Assembly: GCF_024199945.1 (NCBI RefSeq)
Contig: NZ_JANADP010000001.1
Coordinates: 5,208,001 to 5,272,000, forward strand
From: Bradyrhizobium sp. CCGUVB4N
GTDB taxonomy: Bacteria > Pseudomonadota > Alphaproteobacteria > Rhizobiales > Xanthobacteraceae
Length of the DNA: 64,000 nt
Direction of reading: 5' to 3'
The first letter of the stretch is position 1; each line of letters begins with the position of its first letter. A program made the position numbers and the translations under genes. The notes below the pieces were generated by a model, which worked only from the letters and a program-made list of their open reading frames with translations, was not told the DNA's origin and searched no databases. This document shows, piece after piece, positions 33,807 through 44,935 of this stretch.

Positions 33807-35048
33807 CTAGAACTGCGTGTAGTCGATCGGCTTGTGGCGATCGAGCGTGCGGGTGACCGGCGGCAGCGGATACTTCAAGCCGGTCGCGCAGTTGAACAGC
33901 ATCACGCGATCGGTCTTGCTGACGCGGCCGTCGGCGAGGCTCTCCTTGTAGGCGGCGTAGGTCGCAGCACCTTCGGGGCACAGCAACAGCCCCTCCTCGC
34001 GCGCCACTTCGTTCAGCGCCGCCGAGATCTTGTCGTCGTCGACCGCGATGGCAAAACCCTTGCTCTGCCGCACCGCGCGCAAAATCAAAAAGTCGCCGAT
34101 CGCCTGCGGCACGCGGATGCCGGATGCGATGGTGTGGGCGTCCTCCCAGCGCGTCGCGTGCTCAGTGCCGGCGTCATAGGCGCGCACCATCGGCGCGCAG
34201 CCGGAGGCCTGCACCGCGACCATGCGTGGGCGCTTCGAACCGATGAAGCCGATCTTCTCCAGCTCGTCGAAAGCCTTCCACATGCCGATCAGTCCGGTGC
34301 CGCCGCCGGTCGGATAGAAGATCACGTCGGGCACGTCCCAATTGAGCTGCTCGGCAAGCTCGAGGCCCATCGTCTTCTTGCCTTCGATGCGGTACGGCTC
34401 TTTCAGCGTGGACGTATCGAACCAGCCAACCTTGGCCTTGCCCTCGCCGACGATCTTGCCGCAATCGTCGATATAGCCGTTGACGCGGTAGACGGTCGCG
34501 CCCTGCAGCTCGATCTCGCTGACATTCACCTCGGGCGTGTCGGCCGGGCAGAAGATCGTGGTCTTGATGCCGCAGGAGGTCGCGTAAGCCGCGAGCGCCG
34601 CGCCGGCATTGCCGTTGGTCGGCATCGCCATATGCTTGATGCCGAGCGCCTTGCCCATCGACACCGCCATGACCAGGCCGCGCGCCTTGAACGAACCGGT
34701 CGGCAGGCGTCCCTCGTCCTTGACGATGATCTCGCCGCCACCGAGCTTCTTAGCCAGCTTCGGCAGCCGGATCAGCGGTGTGGTGACTTCACCGAGCGAA
34801 ACGATGTCCTTGCATTTGCGCACCGGCAGCAGCTCGCGGTAGCGCCACATGTCGGCGGGGCGCTGCGCCAGCGCGTCCTTGGTCAGCGCCTTCTTCACGC
34901 CCGCGAGGTCGTAGCGCACGAGAAGCGGCTTGCCGGCCTTGGAGAGGTTGTGGACCTGATCGGCCGCGTAATGATCACCCTCCATCGCGCATTCGAGATG
35001 GGTGACGAAGGTCGGGCGTTCGATGGTCAGGTTGTCGTTGTCTTGCAT
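33807..35048 (-). CDS. Threonine-synthase-like PLP enzyme
   Basis: 413 residues, fold type II PLP enzyme of the threonine synthase class. The PLP lysine is in LPTGSFKARGLVMAVSM, with substrate loop PTNGNAGAALAAYA and phosphate-binding YPTGGGTGLIGMWKAF. It starts with a threonine-synthase-like lid (THLECAMEGDHYAADQVHNLSKAGKPLLVRYDL). A true ThrC is usually in a housekeeping context; here, beside a Bug protein, a related lyase or dehydratase role is possible. AGGGAATG precedes ATG 35048. Confidence 0.75.
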   Translation of the reverse strand: MQDNDNLTIERPTFVTHLECAMEGDHYAADQVHNLSKAGKPLLVRYDLAGVKKALTKDALAQRPADMWRYRELLPVRKCKDIVSLGEVTTPLIRLPKLAKKLGGGEIIVKDEGRLPTGSFKARGLVMAVSMGKALGIKHMAMPTNGNAGAALAAYATSCGIKTTIFCPADTPEVNVSEIELQGATVYRVNGYIDDCGKIVGEGKAKVGWFDTSTLKEPYRIEGKKTMGLELAEQLNWDVPDVIFYPTGGGTGLIGMWKAFDELEKIGFIGSKRPRMVAVQASGCAPMVRAYDAGTEHATRWEDAHTIASGIRVPQAIGDFLILRAVRQSKGFAIAVDDDKISAALNEVAREEGLLLCPEGAATYAAYKESLADGRVSKTDRVMLFNCATGLKYPLPPVTRTLDRHKPIDYTQF

Positions 35049-35089
35049 GGGTTCATTCCCTTTTTGTTGTTGTGATGTATTCTCTGACC

Positions 35090-35200
35090 GTCACCCTGAG
35101 GTGCCGGAGCGTAGCGGAGGCCTCGAAGGGCGACGAGCCCGGCTGCTCGATCTGGGCCGTGCATCCTTCGAGGCTCGCTTCGCGAGCACCTCAGGATGAC
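35090..35200. repeat. Intergenic palindromic repeat, CCTGAGGTGC family
   Basis: The ends are inverted: GTCACCCTGAGGTGC at the left and GCACCTCAGGATGAC at the right, one mismatch. The interior has CATCCTTCGAGGCTCGC and a GCTTCGCGAGC hairpin. It shares the CATCCTTCGAG core and overall layout with the element at 46487-46589. It follows lpdA, where it may end pdh operon transcription. Confidence 0.7.
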
Positions 35201-35211
35201 GGGTTTGATGC

Positions 35212-36633
35212 TTAGATGTTCAACACCCGCCCGTAGGCATCCAGCACGGCTTCCTTCATCATTTCCGACAGGGTCGGGTGCGGGAACACGGTGTGCATCA
35301 GCTCTTCTTCCGTCGTCTCCAGGTTCATGGCGACGACATAGCCCTGGATCAGCTCGGTCACTTCGGCGCCGACCATGTGGGCGCCCAGAAGCTGGCCGGT
35401 CTTCTTGTCGAAGATCACCTTGACCAGACCCTGGTCCTCGCCGAGCGCGATCGCCTTGCCGTTGCCGACAAAGGGGAAGCGGCCGACGCGGATCTCGCGG
35501 CCACTCTCCTTGGCCTTGGCTTCCGTCAGGCCGACCGAGGCGACCTGCGGATGGCAGTAGGTGCAGCCCGGGATCATGTTCTTGTCCATGGGGTGCGGAT
35601 GCAGGCCCTTGATGGCCTCGACGCAGATCACGCCCTCATGCTCGGCCTTGTGCGCGAGCATCGGAGGACCGGCGACATCACCGATGGCGTAGATGCCGGG
35701 AATGTTGGTCTTGCCGTAGCCGTCGATGACGATGCAGCCGCGATCGGTCTTCACGCCGAGCTTTTCGAGGCCGAGATTCTCGATGTTGCCGACAACGCCG
35801 ACCGCCGAGATCACGCGCTCGAACTCGGTGGTGACGGGCTTGCCCTTGCCGTCGTCGATGGTGGCGACGACGCTGTCGGCCTTCTTCTCCAGCTTCGTGA
35901 CCTTGGTCGAGGACATGATCTTGATGCCCTGCTTCTCCAGCCGCTTGCGCGCGAGGCCCGCGATCTCCGCGTCCTCGACGGGCAGGATCTGCGGCAGCAC
36001 CTCGACGACGGTGACGTCGGAGCCCATGGTATGGAAGAACGAAGCGAACTCGATTCCGATCGCGCCGGAGCCGACCACCAGCAGCGACTTCGGCATCCGC
36101 TCCGGCACCATCGCTTCAAAATAGGTCCAGACCAGCTTCTTGTCGGGCTCGAGCCCCGGCAGCACGCGCGGCCGCGCGCCGGTCGCGATGATGATGTGCT
36201 TGGCCTGATAGCTCCCCTCGCCCAGCGACCCCTTCGGGCCCTCGACGTCGGACTTCTTCACGGTGACCTTGCCGGGCGCGTCGATCGAGGCAGCGCCCCA
36301 GATCACGCTCACCTTGTTCTTCTTCATCAGGAAGCCGACGCCGTCGTTGAGCCGCTTCGAGACGCCGCGCGAGCGCTGCACCACCGCCTTCGGGTCGAAC
36401 GAGACGTTGTCGGCCGACAGGCCGTAGTCCTTGGCGTGCTGCATGTAGTGATAGATCTCGGCCGAGCGCAGCAGCGCCTTGGTCGGGATGCAGCCCCAGT
36501 TCAGGCAGATGCCGCCGAGATAGGATTTCTCGACGATCGCGACCTTGAAGCCGAGCTGGGCGGCGCGGATCGCGGTGACATAGCCGCCGGGGCCGGAGCC
36601 GATGATGATGACGTCGAAGGATGTATCGGCCAT
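35212..36633 (-). CDS. lpdA: Dihydrolipoyl dehydrogenase (E3) of pyruvate dehydrogenase
   Basis: 473 residues, normal length. FAD fold GSGPGGYV, redox pair Cys43 and Cys48 (GGICLNWGCIPTKALL), NAD fold VVGSGAIGIEFASFF, second FAD site YAIGDVAGPPMLAHKAEHEG, and the C-terminal His-Glu of FPHPTLSEMM. It reoxidises the dihydrolipoyl groups of the E2 core using NAD. Last gene of the pdh operon; GGGAG precedes ATG 36633. Confidence 0.95.
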   Translation of the reverse strand: MADTSFDVIIIGSGPGGYVTAIRAAQLGFKVAIVEKSYLGGICLNWGCIPTKALLRSAEIYHYMQHAKDYGLSADNVSFDPKAVVQRSRGVSKRLNDGVGFLMKKNKVSVIWGAASIDAPGKVTVKKSDVEGPKGSLGEGSYQAKHIIIATGARPRVLPGLEPDKKLVWTYFEAMVPERMPKSLLVVGSGAIGIEFASFFHTMGSDVTVVEVLPQILPVEDAEIAGLARKRLEKQGIKIMSSTKVTKLEKKADSVVATIDDGKGKPVTTEFERVISAVGVVGNIENLGLEKLGVKTDRGCIVIDGYGKTNIPGIYAIGDVAGPPMLAHKAEHEGVICVEAIKGLHPHPMDKNMIPGCTYCHPQVASVGLTEAKAKESGREIRVGRFPFVGNGKAIALGEDQGLVKVIFDKKTGQLLGAHMVGAEVTELIQGYVVAMNLETTEEELMHTVFPHPTLSEMMKEAVLDAYGRVLNI

Positions 36634-36650
36634 GGCGGCTCCCGTTCAAC

Positions 36651-36881
36651 TTAAGAAGTTGCGCCGCGGGCGCGGCGTCTGGAAATTAAAAACCTGACCA
36701 GCCATTCGAGCGCGACGATGAAGGCCAGGATAGCCAAACCGATGAAGAAGATCGGCTGGGAGATGTTTCGCGAGAGCTGCTCGCCGGAGAGAAACGCGTC
36801 GTGGATGACCTCGCGGCCGATCGGGCTGACGAGGATCGCGATCGCGAGCAGCACTGAAATCCAGGGCCATCGCGTCCGCAT
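36651..36881 (-). CDS. Small membrane protein inside the pdh operon
   Basis: 76 residues with two membrane helices (WISVLLAIAILVSPIG and ISQPIFFIGLAILAFIVALEWLV) and a basic C-terminus (RRRARGATS). GGGAGGGCGAGGTGC precedes ATG 36881. It lies between pdhC and lpdA with short gaps, so it is co-transcribed. No known function. It might tether or regulate the complex, which is only a guess from position. Confidence 0.65.
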   Translation of the reverse strand: MRTRWPWISVLLAIAILVSPIGREVIHDAFLSGEQLSRNISQPIFFIGLAILAFIVALEWLVRFLISRRRARGATS

Positions 36882-36900
36882 GCACCTCGCCCTCCCCGCG

Positions 36901-38226
36901 TCAGACCATCATCATCACGGGGTTCTCGATCAGCTGCTTGAAGGCGCCGATCAGCTCGGCGCCGAGCGCGCCGTCGATGGCGCGGTGATCGCAGGACAGC
37001 GTCACGCTCATCATGTGGGCGATCTCGATCTTGCCGCCGCGCACGACGGGGCGCTCCTCGCTGGTGCCGACCGCGAGGATCGTCGCGTGCGGCGGGTTGA
37101 TCACCGCGGTGAAGTGGCTGATGCCGTACATGCCGAGGTTGGAAACGGCGGTGGTGCCGCCCTGGTATTCCTCGGGCTTCAGCTTGCGCGAGCGGGCGCG
37201 CGCGGCAAAATCCTTCATCTCGTTGGAGATGGTCGAGAGCGTCTTGGTCTCGGCCTTGCGGATGATCGGCGTGATCAGGCCGCCCGGCATCGCCACGGCG
37301 ACACCGACGTCGGAATGGTGGTGCTTGACCATGCCGCTTTCGGTCCAGCTGACGTTGCAGTTCGGAATCTTCTGCAGCGCGACGGCCATCGCCTTGATGA
37401 CGAAGTCGTTGACCGAGATCTTGTAGAGCGGCTTCTTCTCCTTGTCCTTTGGCGCGGCCGCGTTGATCTCCTCGCGCGCAGCCATCAGCTTGCCGATGTC
37501 GCAGTCGATCGTGAGGAAGAAATGCGGGACGTTCTGGATCGAGGCGGTCAGGCGCTGCGCGATGGTGCGGCGCATGCCGTCATGCGGGACGATGTCGTAG
37601 GAGCCCGGCTCGAACAGCGACAGGATCTGCTTGTCCGACATGGTCGGTGCGATCGAAGGCGCGCCGGCGGACGGCGCCGCGGCGGGCGCCTTGAGGCCCT
37701 TGCCGGACTTGGCCTGCTCGACGTCGCGCGCGACCACGCGGCCATGCGGGCCGGTGCCGGTGACCATGCCGACATCGATGCCGGCTTCCTTGGCGATACG
37801 GCGGGCCAGCGGCGATGAGAACACGCGGCCGCCATGGCCGTTGCTCTGTGCGGCGGGAGCAGCAGCCTGCGGCGCAGCCGCGGCGGGCGGCGCAGCCTTG
37901 GGCGCGGCAGCAGGAGCTTCAGCGGCCTTGGGCGGCGCGGCCGACGCGCTGGGCTTGGCGGCGCCCGCGGCCTTCACGTCCTCGCCTTCGCCGGCGAGCA
38001 CCGCGATCACGTCGTTGACCGGGACGTCCTGCGTGCCCTCCGGCACGAGGATCTTGGCGATCGTGCCCTCGTCGATGGCCTCGACCTCCATAGTGGCCTT
38101 GTCGGTCTCGATCTCGGCGATGACATCGCCGGATTTGACCTTGTCGCCTTCCTTCTTCAGCCACTTGGCGAGGCTGCCCTTCTCCATCGTCGGCGAAAGA
38201 GCGGGCATCAGGATGTTGATGGGCAT
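36901..38226 (-). CDS. pdhC: Dihydrolipoamide acetyltransferase (E2) of pyruvate dehydrogenase
   Basis: 441 residues. One lipoyl domain with Lys43 (TDKATMEVE), an Ala/Pro-rich linker (about 88-132), the E1/E3-binding domain (SSPLARRIAKEAGIDVGMVTGTGPHGRVVARDV, read in pieces) and the catalytic CAT domain ending with SCDHRAIDGALGAEL, which holds the active-site His. It passes acetyl groups to CoA. Starts at 38226 after GAGGTCAGC, about 60 bases after the deaminase-like gene. Confidence 0.95.
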   Translation of the reverse strand: MPINILMPALSPTMEKGSLAKWLKKEGDKVKSGDVIAEIETDKATMEVEAIDEGTIAKILVPEGTQDVPVNDVIAVLAGEGEDVKAAGAAKPSASAAPPKAAEAPAAAPKAAPPAAAAPQAAAPAAQSNGHGGRVFSSPLARRIAKEAGIDVGMVTGTGPHGRVVARDVEQAKSGKGLKAPAAAPSAGAPSIAPTMSDKQILSLFEPGSYDIVPHDGMRRTIAQRLTASIQNVPHFFLTIDCDIGKLMAAREEINAAAPKDKEKKPLYKISVNDFVIKAMAVALQKIPNCNVSWTESGMVKHHHSDVGVAVAMPGGLITPIIRKAETKTLSTISNEMKDFAARARSRKLKPEEYQGGTTAVSNLGMYGISHFTAVINPPHATILAVGTSEERPVVRGGKIEIAHMMSVTLSCDHRAIDGALGAELIGAFKQLIENPVMMMV

Positions 38227-38288
38227 GCTGACCTCACGAAGAACTTCTCAAAACGTCGTCTTCGAAAGTGAAGACGAACAGACCAGGT

Positions 38289-38741
38289 TTAGTTGCCGAT
38301 GTCGCCTTGCCACAGGCGCTCATTGGCAGGGATGGAACGCCAATTCTTCATCATGGTGATGGAGCGATCGTCGGCAAGGTCGATCCAGGGAATCCCGAAC
38401 TTGTCGAGAATGTCCTTGGACCCCTCGAAGGTGACGGATTCTCCGATCACCACGAGCTTGACCTTGAACAAAGCGAGCGCGCCGGCACACATCGAGCATG
38501 GCGACAGCGTGGTGTACATGACGGTGTCGTGGAACGAGATCGCACCGGCCTCGCGCAGACAGCTCATTTCGCCGTGCAGGATCGGATTGTTCTCCTGCAC
38601 GCGGTTGTTGTGGCCGCGGGCAATGATCTTGTTGTCGCGCGCCAGGACAGCGCCGATCGGCAGGCCGCCTTGCGCGATCGAGGCCTCCGCTTCGCGGATC
38701 GCCTCCAGCATGAGATCGTAGTGGTGGGATTCGACAGCCAC
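38289..38741 (-). CDS. Cytosine-deaminase-like nucleoside/base deaminase
   Basis: 150 residues from GTG 38741, with AAAGGGG nine bases upstream. Zinc deaminase motif ILHGEMSCLREAG (His-Gly-Glu, not the usual His-Ala-Glu) and LSPCSMCAGALA. The HGE form, the YTTLSPC phrase, VIGESVTFEGS and the C-terminal WQGDIGN closely recall fungal cytosine deaminase (Fcy1) and not TadA. It could deaminate cytosine or a related base in salvage. It starts two bases after the DUF5076 gene, within the pdh operon. Confidence 0.82.
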   Translation of the reverse strand: MAVESHHYDLMLEAIREAEASIAQGGLPIGAVLARDNKIIARGHNNRVQENNPILHGEMSCLREAGAISFHDTVMYTTLSPCSMCAGALALFKVKLVVIGESVTFEGSKDILDKFGIPWIDLADDRSITMMKNWRSIPANERLWQGDIGN

Positions 38742-38743
38742 GG

Positions 38744-39046
38744 TCAGTGCCCCTTTGCCCGCGGCGTCGTGGTGCCGGTGTCGGTCGGCCGCTCGATCTC
38801 GGCCTGGAACATCTCGAGGATCCGGCCGAGCGCGTCCTCCTCGCTGTATTCGCTCTCGCGCGCATAAGCGCGCGCGGCGTGGCGGGCGAGATCGACGAGC
38901 AGCAGGCCCCACATGTCGGGCTCCTCGAAGGCACGCTGGAACGCCATCGACAGCCCGCCATCCAGCACGAACACGCGCAGGATCTCGACCGCATCGTCGC
39001 GGGCGATGACGTCGGGCGGCAGTGGCTGCTCCTTCGGGCCCGACAT
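38744..39046 (-). CDS. DUF5076-type small protein
   Basis: 100 residues. PLPPDVIARDDAVEILRVFVLDGGLSMAFQRAFEEPDMWGLLLVDLARHAARAYA fits the small DUF5076 family found near pyruvate dehydrogenase genes in Alphaproteobacteria. Soluble and helical, with no catalytic motif. It lies three bases after pdhB and two bases before the deaminase start, so it is tightly coupled in the operon. Role unknown. Confidence 0.7.
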   Translation of the reverse strand: MSGPKEQPLPPDVIARDDAVEILRVFVLDGGLSMAFQRAFEEPDMWGLLLVDLARHAARAYARESEYSEEDALGRILEMFQAEIERPTDTGTTTPRAKGH

Positions 39047-39049
39047 GGC

Positions 39050-40432
<1,383 letters not shown>

Positions 40433-40461
40433 ATCGACTCCAAAAGAAAGCTTGCGCGCGT

Positions 40462-41484
40462 TCAGCGGTAGATATCGGTCCAGAGCTCGGCGGCATCCGG
40501 CTCGGGATCATGCTGGGCAAAGTCGGCAGACGCGTTGACGATGTCGCGCACCTCGGCGTCGATCGCCTTGAGATCGGCCTCGCTCACCTTGGCGGCCAGC
40601 AGGCGGTTGCGCACCTGCTCGATCGGGTCCTGGTCGTGACGGACCTTCTCGACCTCCTCGCGCGTACGGTATTTCGCAGGATCGGACATCGAGTGGCCGC
40701 GATAGCGGTAGGTCTGCATTTCAAGGATAAAGGGGCCCTTGCCGGCGCGGCACCAGGCCGCCGCCTCCTCGCCCGCCGCCTTGACGGCGCGGACGTCCAT
40801 GCCGTCGACCTGCTTGCCGGGAATGTTGAAAGAAGCACCGCGCTTGGAGAAATCCTGCTGCGCCGAGGCGCGCGAGACCGAGGTACCCATGGCGTAGCGG
40901 TTGTTCTCGATGACGAAGATCACCGGCAACTTCCAGAGCTCCGCCATGTTGAAGCTCTCATAGACCTGGCCCTGGTTGGCCGCGCCGTCGCCGAAATAGG
41001 TGACGCTGACATTGCCATTGCCGCGATAATTATTGGCGAAGGCGAGACCAGTGCCGAGCGAGACCTGCGCACCGACGATGCCGTGGCCGCCGTAGAAATG
41101 CTTCTCCTTGCTGAACATGTGCATGGAGCCGCCCTTGCCCTTGGAATAGCCGCCGCGGCGCCCCGTCAGCTCGGCCATCACGCCGTTGGCCTCCATGCCG
41201 GTGGCGAGCATATGTCCGTGATCGCGATAGCCGGTGATGACCTGATCGCCCTCCTTCAGGGCCATCTGCATGCCAACTACCACGGCCTCCTGGCCGATAT
41301 AGAGGTGGCAGAAGCCGCCGATCGCGCCCATGCCATAGAGCTGGCCGGCCTTCTCCTCGAACCGCCGGATCAGGAGCATGTCGCGGAGCGCCTTCAGCTC
41401 CTGCTCCTTGGTGAACTCCGGGGGCGAACCGCCGTTGGTCTTGTCCTGCTCAGCGCTTGCGGCGGCTTTCTTGGGTGCGGCCAT
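40462..41484 (-). CDS. pdhA: Pyruvate dehydrogenase E1 alpha
   Basis: 340 residues. Thiamine diphosphate and Mg site GDGAANQGQVYESFNMAELWKLPVIFVIENN (GDG...NN, read in pieces), followed by YAMGTSVSRASA. It decarboxylates pyruvate together with PdhB. First gene of the operon pdhA-pdhB-DUF5076-deaminase-pdhC-small membrane protein-lpdA. The 250 bases upstream should hold the promoter. Confidence 0.95.
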   Translation of the reverse strand: MAAPKKAAASAEQDKTNGGSPPEFTKEQELKALRDMLLIRRFEEKAGQLYGMGAIGGFCHLYIGQEAVVVGMQMALKEGDQVITGYRDHGHMLATGMEANGVMAELTGRRGGYSKGKGGSMHMFSKEKHFYGGHGIVGAQVSLGTGLAFANNYRGNGNVSVTYFGDGAANQGQVYESFNMAELWKLPVIFVIENNRYAMGTSVSRASAQQDFSKRGASFNIPGKQVDGMDVRAVKAAGEEAAAWCRAGKGPFILEMQTYRYRGHSMSDPAKYRTREEVEKVRHDQDPIEQVRNRLLAAKVSEADLKAIDAEVRDIVNASADFAQHDPEPDAAELWTDIYR

Positions 41485-41737
41485 GGGAATTCCGGGTCAG
41501 AGAAATCTAGGTCCTCTCTAACCTAACTCAATCGCGTGTGAAAGCACCGCAGCGGCATGACGCGACTTTCATTATGCCGCACTGCAACGTGGCCGAAATT
41601 TTGCAAAACCTTTGGCGCGGATCAGGCAACATTTGCTCCGCGCCAACGAGAGCTCTGCACGCAGACGAGGCAACGACATCGGACACGCATATCTCGGGGC
41701 GCTGGGCCCCGATGCCTGTTCGATTCGTACCGGGCGA

Positions 41738-43120
41738 CTACCAGCCGAGTTCGCGCAGATAAGCCGCGCGGGCGGCAACGCCGGTATGGGTGAAGTCGGT
41801 GAAGACCCCATCGACGCCGAGACGGAAGAATTTGAGATATTCCAGAGCGGGATCGGCGTGATAGTCGGCCGCGAGATATTTCTTCTCGTTGCGGAACGTG
41901 AAGACGTGGACGAACAGGCCGAGCTTGTGCGCGTCGGCGATCAGGCTGGTTGCCTCCTGCGTCGATGCCTCCGGCGTCGAGCCCTTATAGGGCGTGCCGT
42001 CGGCATTGGTATCCTTCCACGGCGCGATCTTGAGCGGAACGATATAAGCCTTCCACGGACCGATGCCATCGGCATAGGTCTTGATCTCGGCAAGGCCCGC
42101 AGGCGTCAGCATCGCATCATAAAGGCGCGCATCACCGGCCACCGTCCAGTCGAACGGACGGGAATTGGTGATGTTGTTGAGCAGGACCCTGCCGGTCTTG
42201 AAGTCGATGCCGTTGCCGTCGACGAGCTGGACCTGCCGCGTCTCCAGGCCATGGCTGCGCATATATTTCAGGCTGCCGGGCTCGAAGCTCTGGACCAGGA
42301 TCGGCGCGTCCTTGGTGTTGAGGCCGTTGTCCTTGATGATCTTGATCAGGGCATCCTCGAGCGGATGGCTGCCGGGCGCGCCGCAGCCATTGGCGATGGC
42401 CTGGGCATTGTTCCAGGTCGGGTTCTTGGTTTCCGGATAGACCAGGATCGACCGCCCGGTCTCCTTGCTCTTGGCCTTGGCGATGTCGAGGATGTCCTGG
42501 AAGCTGATGACCGGGAATTTGCCGTTGAACAGCTTCGGCCGCTCATTGGCCGCATCGTAGGTGGTGCCGCCGATCCATTCCTTCAGCTCGGCCATGGTGA
42601 AATCGGTGATCGACCAGTCGTTGGTGTGATCCTCACCGTCGACGATCAATGACTTCAGCACCGATTTGGGATCTGCCGGATCGGTGAGATCGACGAGATA
42701 GTCCGTGGGCGTGCCGGCAGCAGCCGGTGCCTTGACGCGCACGCCGGGCACCGTGCGCTTGCGGGCCGCGACCGCCGCATTGGTCTTGGCCACCTCGGCC
42801 ACGTTGGTGTTGTCGGCGAGCCAGGGGTTGTGGCGTGCAACCAGCACGCAATCCTTGGTGAGGTGAAGGTCCTCTTCGAGCGCGTCGGTGCCGAGCGCGG
42901 CGGCGAGGTCATAGGAGGCCTCGGTCTCTTCGGGCACCAGTCCCGGCACGCCGCGATGTCCGAGGATCAGCGGCGCCTTTCCGTCGACGGTCAGGAAAGG
43001 TTTGGCGCCTGATGGCGCCGCCTGCGCAAAGGCGATCGAGGGTGCAAGCAACGCCAGGGCCGCCGCGCCGAGCAGCAATGCTCCGGTATGAATCTTCCGC
43101 TGCAAGGGATTGGTCGTCAT
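41738..43120 (-). CDS. Periplasmic glycerophosphodiester phosphodiesterase
   Basis: 460 residues from ATG 43120 with GGAGG seven bases upstream. Signal peptide (TGALLLGAAALALLAPSIAFAQA), then the GDPD barrel: LILGHRGVPGLVPEETEASYDLA, ALEEDLHLTKDCVLVARHNPWL with catalytic His and Glu, and a C-terminal DGVFTDFTHTG. GlpQ-like, releasing glycerol-3-phosphate from glycerophosphodiesters. An insertion of about 60 residues between the second and third blocks is normal for long periplasmic members. No transporter gene is adjacent. Confidence 0.87.
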   Translation of the reverse strand: MTTNPLQRKIHTGALLLGAAALALLAPSIAFAQAAPSGAKPFLTVDGKAPLILGHRGVPGLVPEETEASYDLAAALGTDALEEDLHLTKDCVLVARHNPWLADNTNVAEVAKTNAAVAARKRTVPGVRVKAPAAAGTPTDYLVDLTDPADPKSVLKSLIVDGEDHTNDWSITDFTMAELKEWIGGTTYDAANERPKLFNGKFPVISFQDILDIAKAKSKETGRSILVYPETKNPTWNNAQAIANGCGAPGSHPLEDALIKIIKDNGLNTKDAPILVQSFEPGSLKYMRSHGLETRQVQLVDGNGIDFKTGRVLLNNITNSRPFDWTVAGDARLYDAMLTPAGLAEIKTYADGIGPWKAYIVPLKIAPWKDTNADGTPYKGSTPEASTQEATSLIADAHKLGLFVHVFTFRNEKKYLAADYHADPALEYLKFFRLGVDGVFTDFTHTGVAARAAYLRELGW

Positions 43121-43283
43121 GGCCGCGCCTCCGTCTGTGCCTGGCATCGCACTTTGTGCGATCGGGGCTGTCGTCTTGTCTCAAGACTCTGACAGATGGA
43201 TGACGGCGGGGCGAGCGGTAGCCGATGTACACAGGCGGCGCCGCGATGACGCCGCCTGTGCCTTCCCAATCGAAACCTGCCGA

Positions 43284-44801
<1,518 letters not shown>

Positions 44802-44834
44802 TGATCACTCCCGATGTTGATGTTTGCGCAAATC

Positions 44835-44850
44835 GTCGTGTGTTCACGAC
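44835..44850. promoter_or_regulatory. Palindrome in the aldehyde dehydrogenase leader
   Basis: GTCGTG and CACGAC pair perfectly around TGTT, 33-49 bases before the dehydrogenase ATG, flanked on both sides by TTGCGC. It may be an operator or a leader hairpin. Confidence 0.4.
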
Positions 44851-44915
44851 TTGCGCCGACGATCTCGCGAGAGGTGATTTCTGTCAGCCCGGGCGGGAGC
44901 GATGGCCGGGCCGAC

Positions 44916-44935
44916 CTGTCGCAGTTCTGCGACAG
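44916..44935. promoter_or_regulatory. Near-perfect palindrome, probable binding site of the AcoR-like regulator
   Basis: CTGTCGCAG and CTGCGACAG are exact inverted repeats around TT. The site is directly after the regulator stop and about 115-135 bases before the aldehyde dehydrogenase ATG, a typical activator distance. TGTC...GACA dyads are the general form of sites bound by the AcoR/MimR type of regulators. Confidence 0.6.

Noticed and set aside
33189..35075. 628-codon plus-strand open frame
   Set aside because: Antisense to the Bug protein and threonine-synthase-like gene, which have clear motifs.
44802..44935. Sigma-54 promoter for the aldehyde dehydrogenase
   Set aside because: No GG-N10-GC pair with the right flanks is present, and the linked regulator lacks the AAA+ domain.
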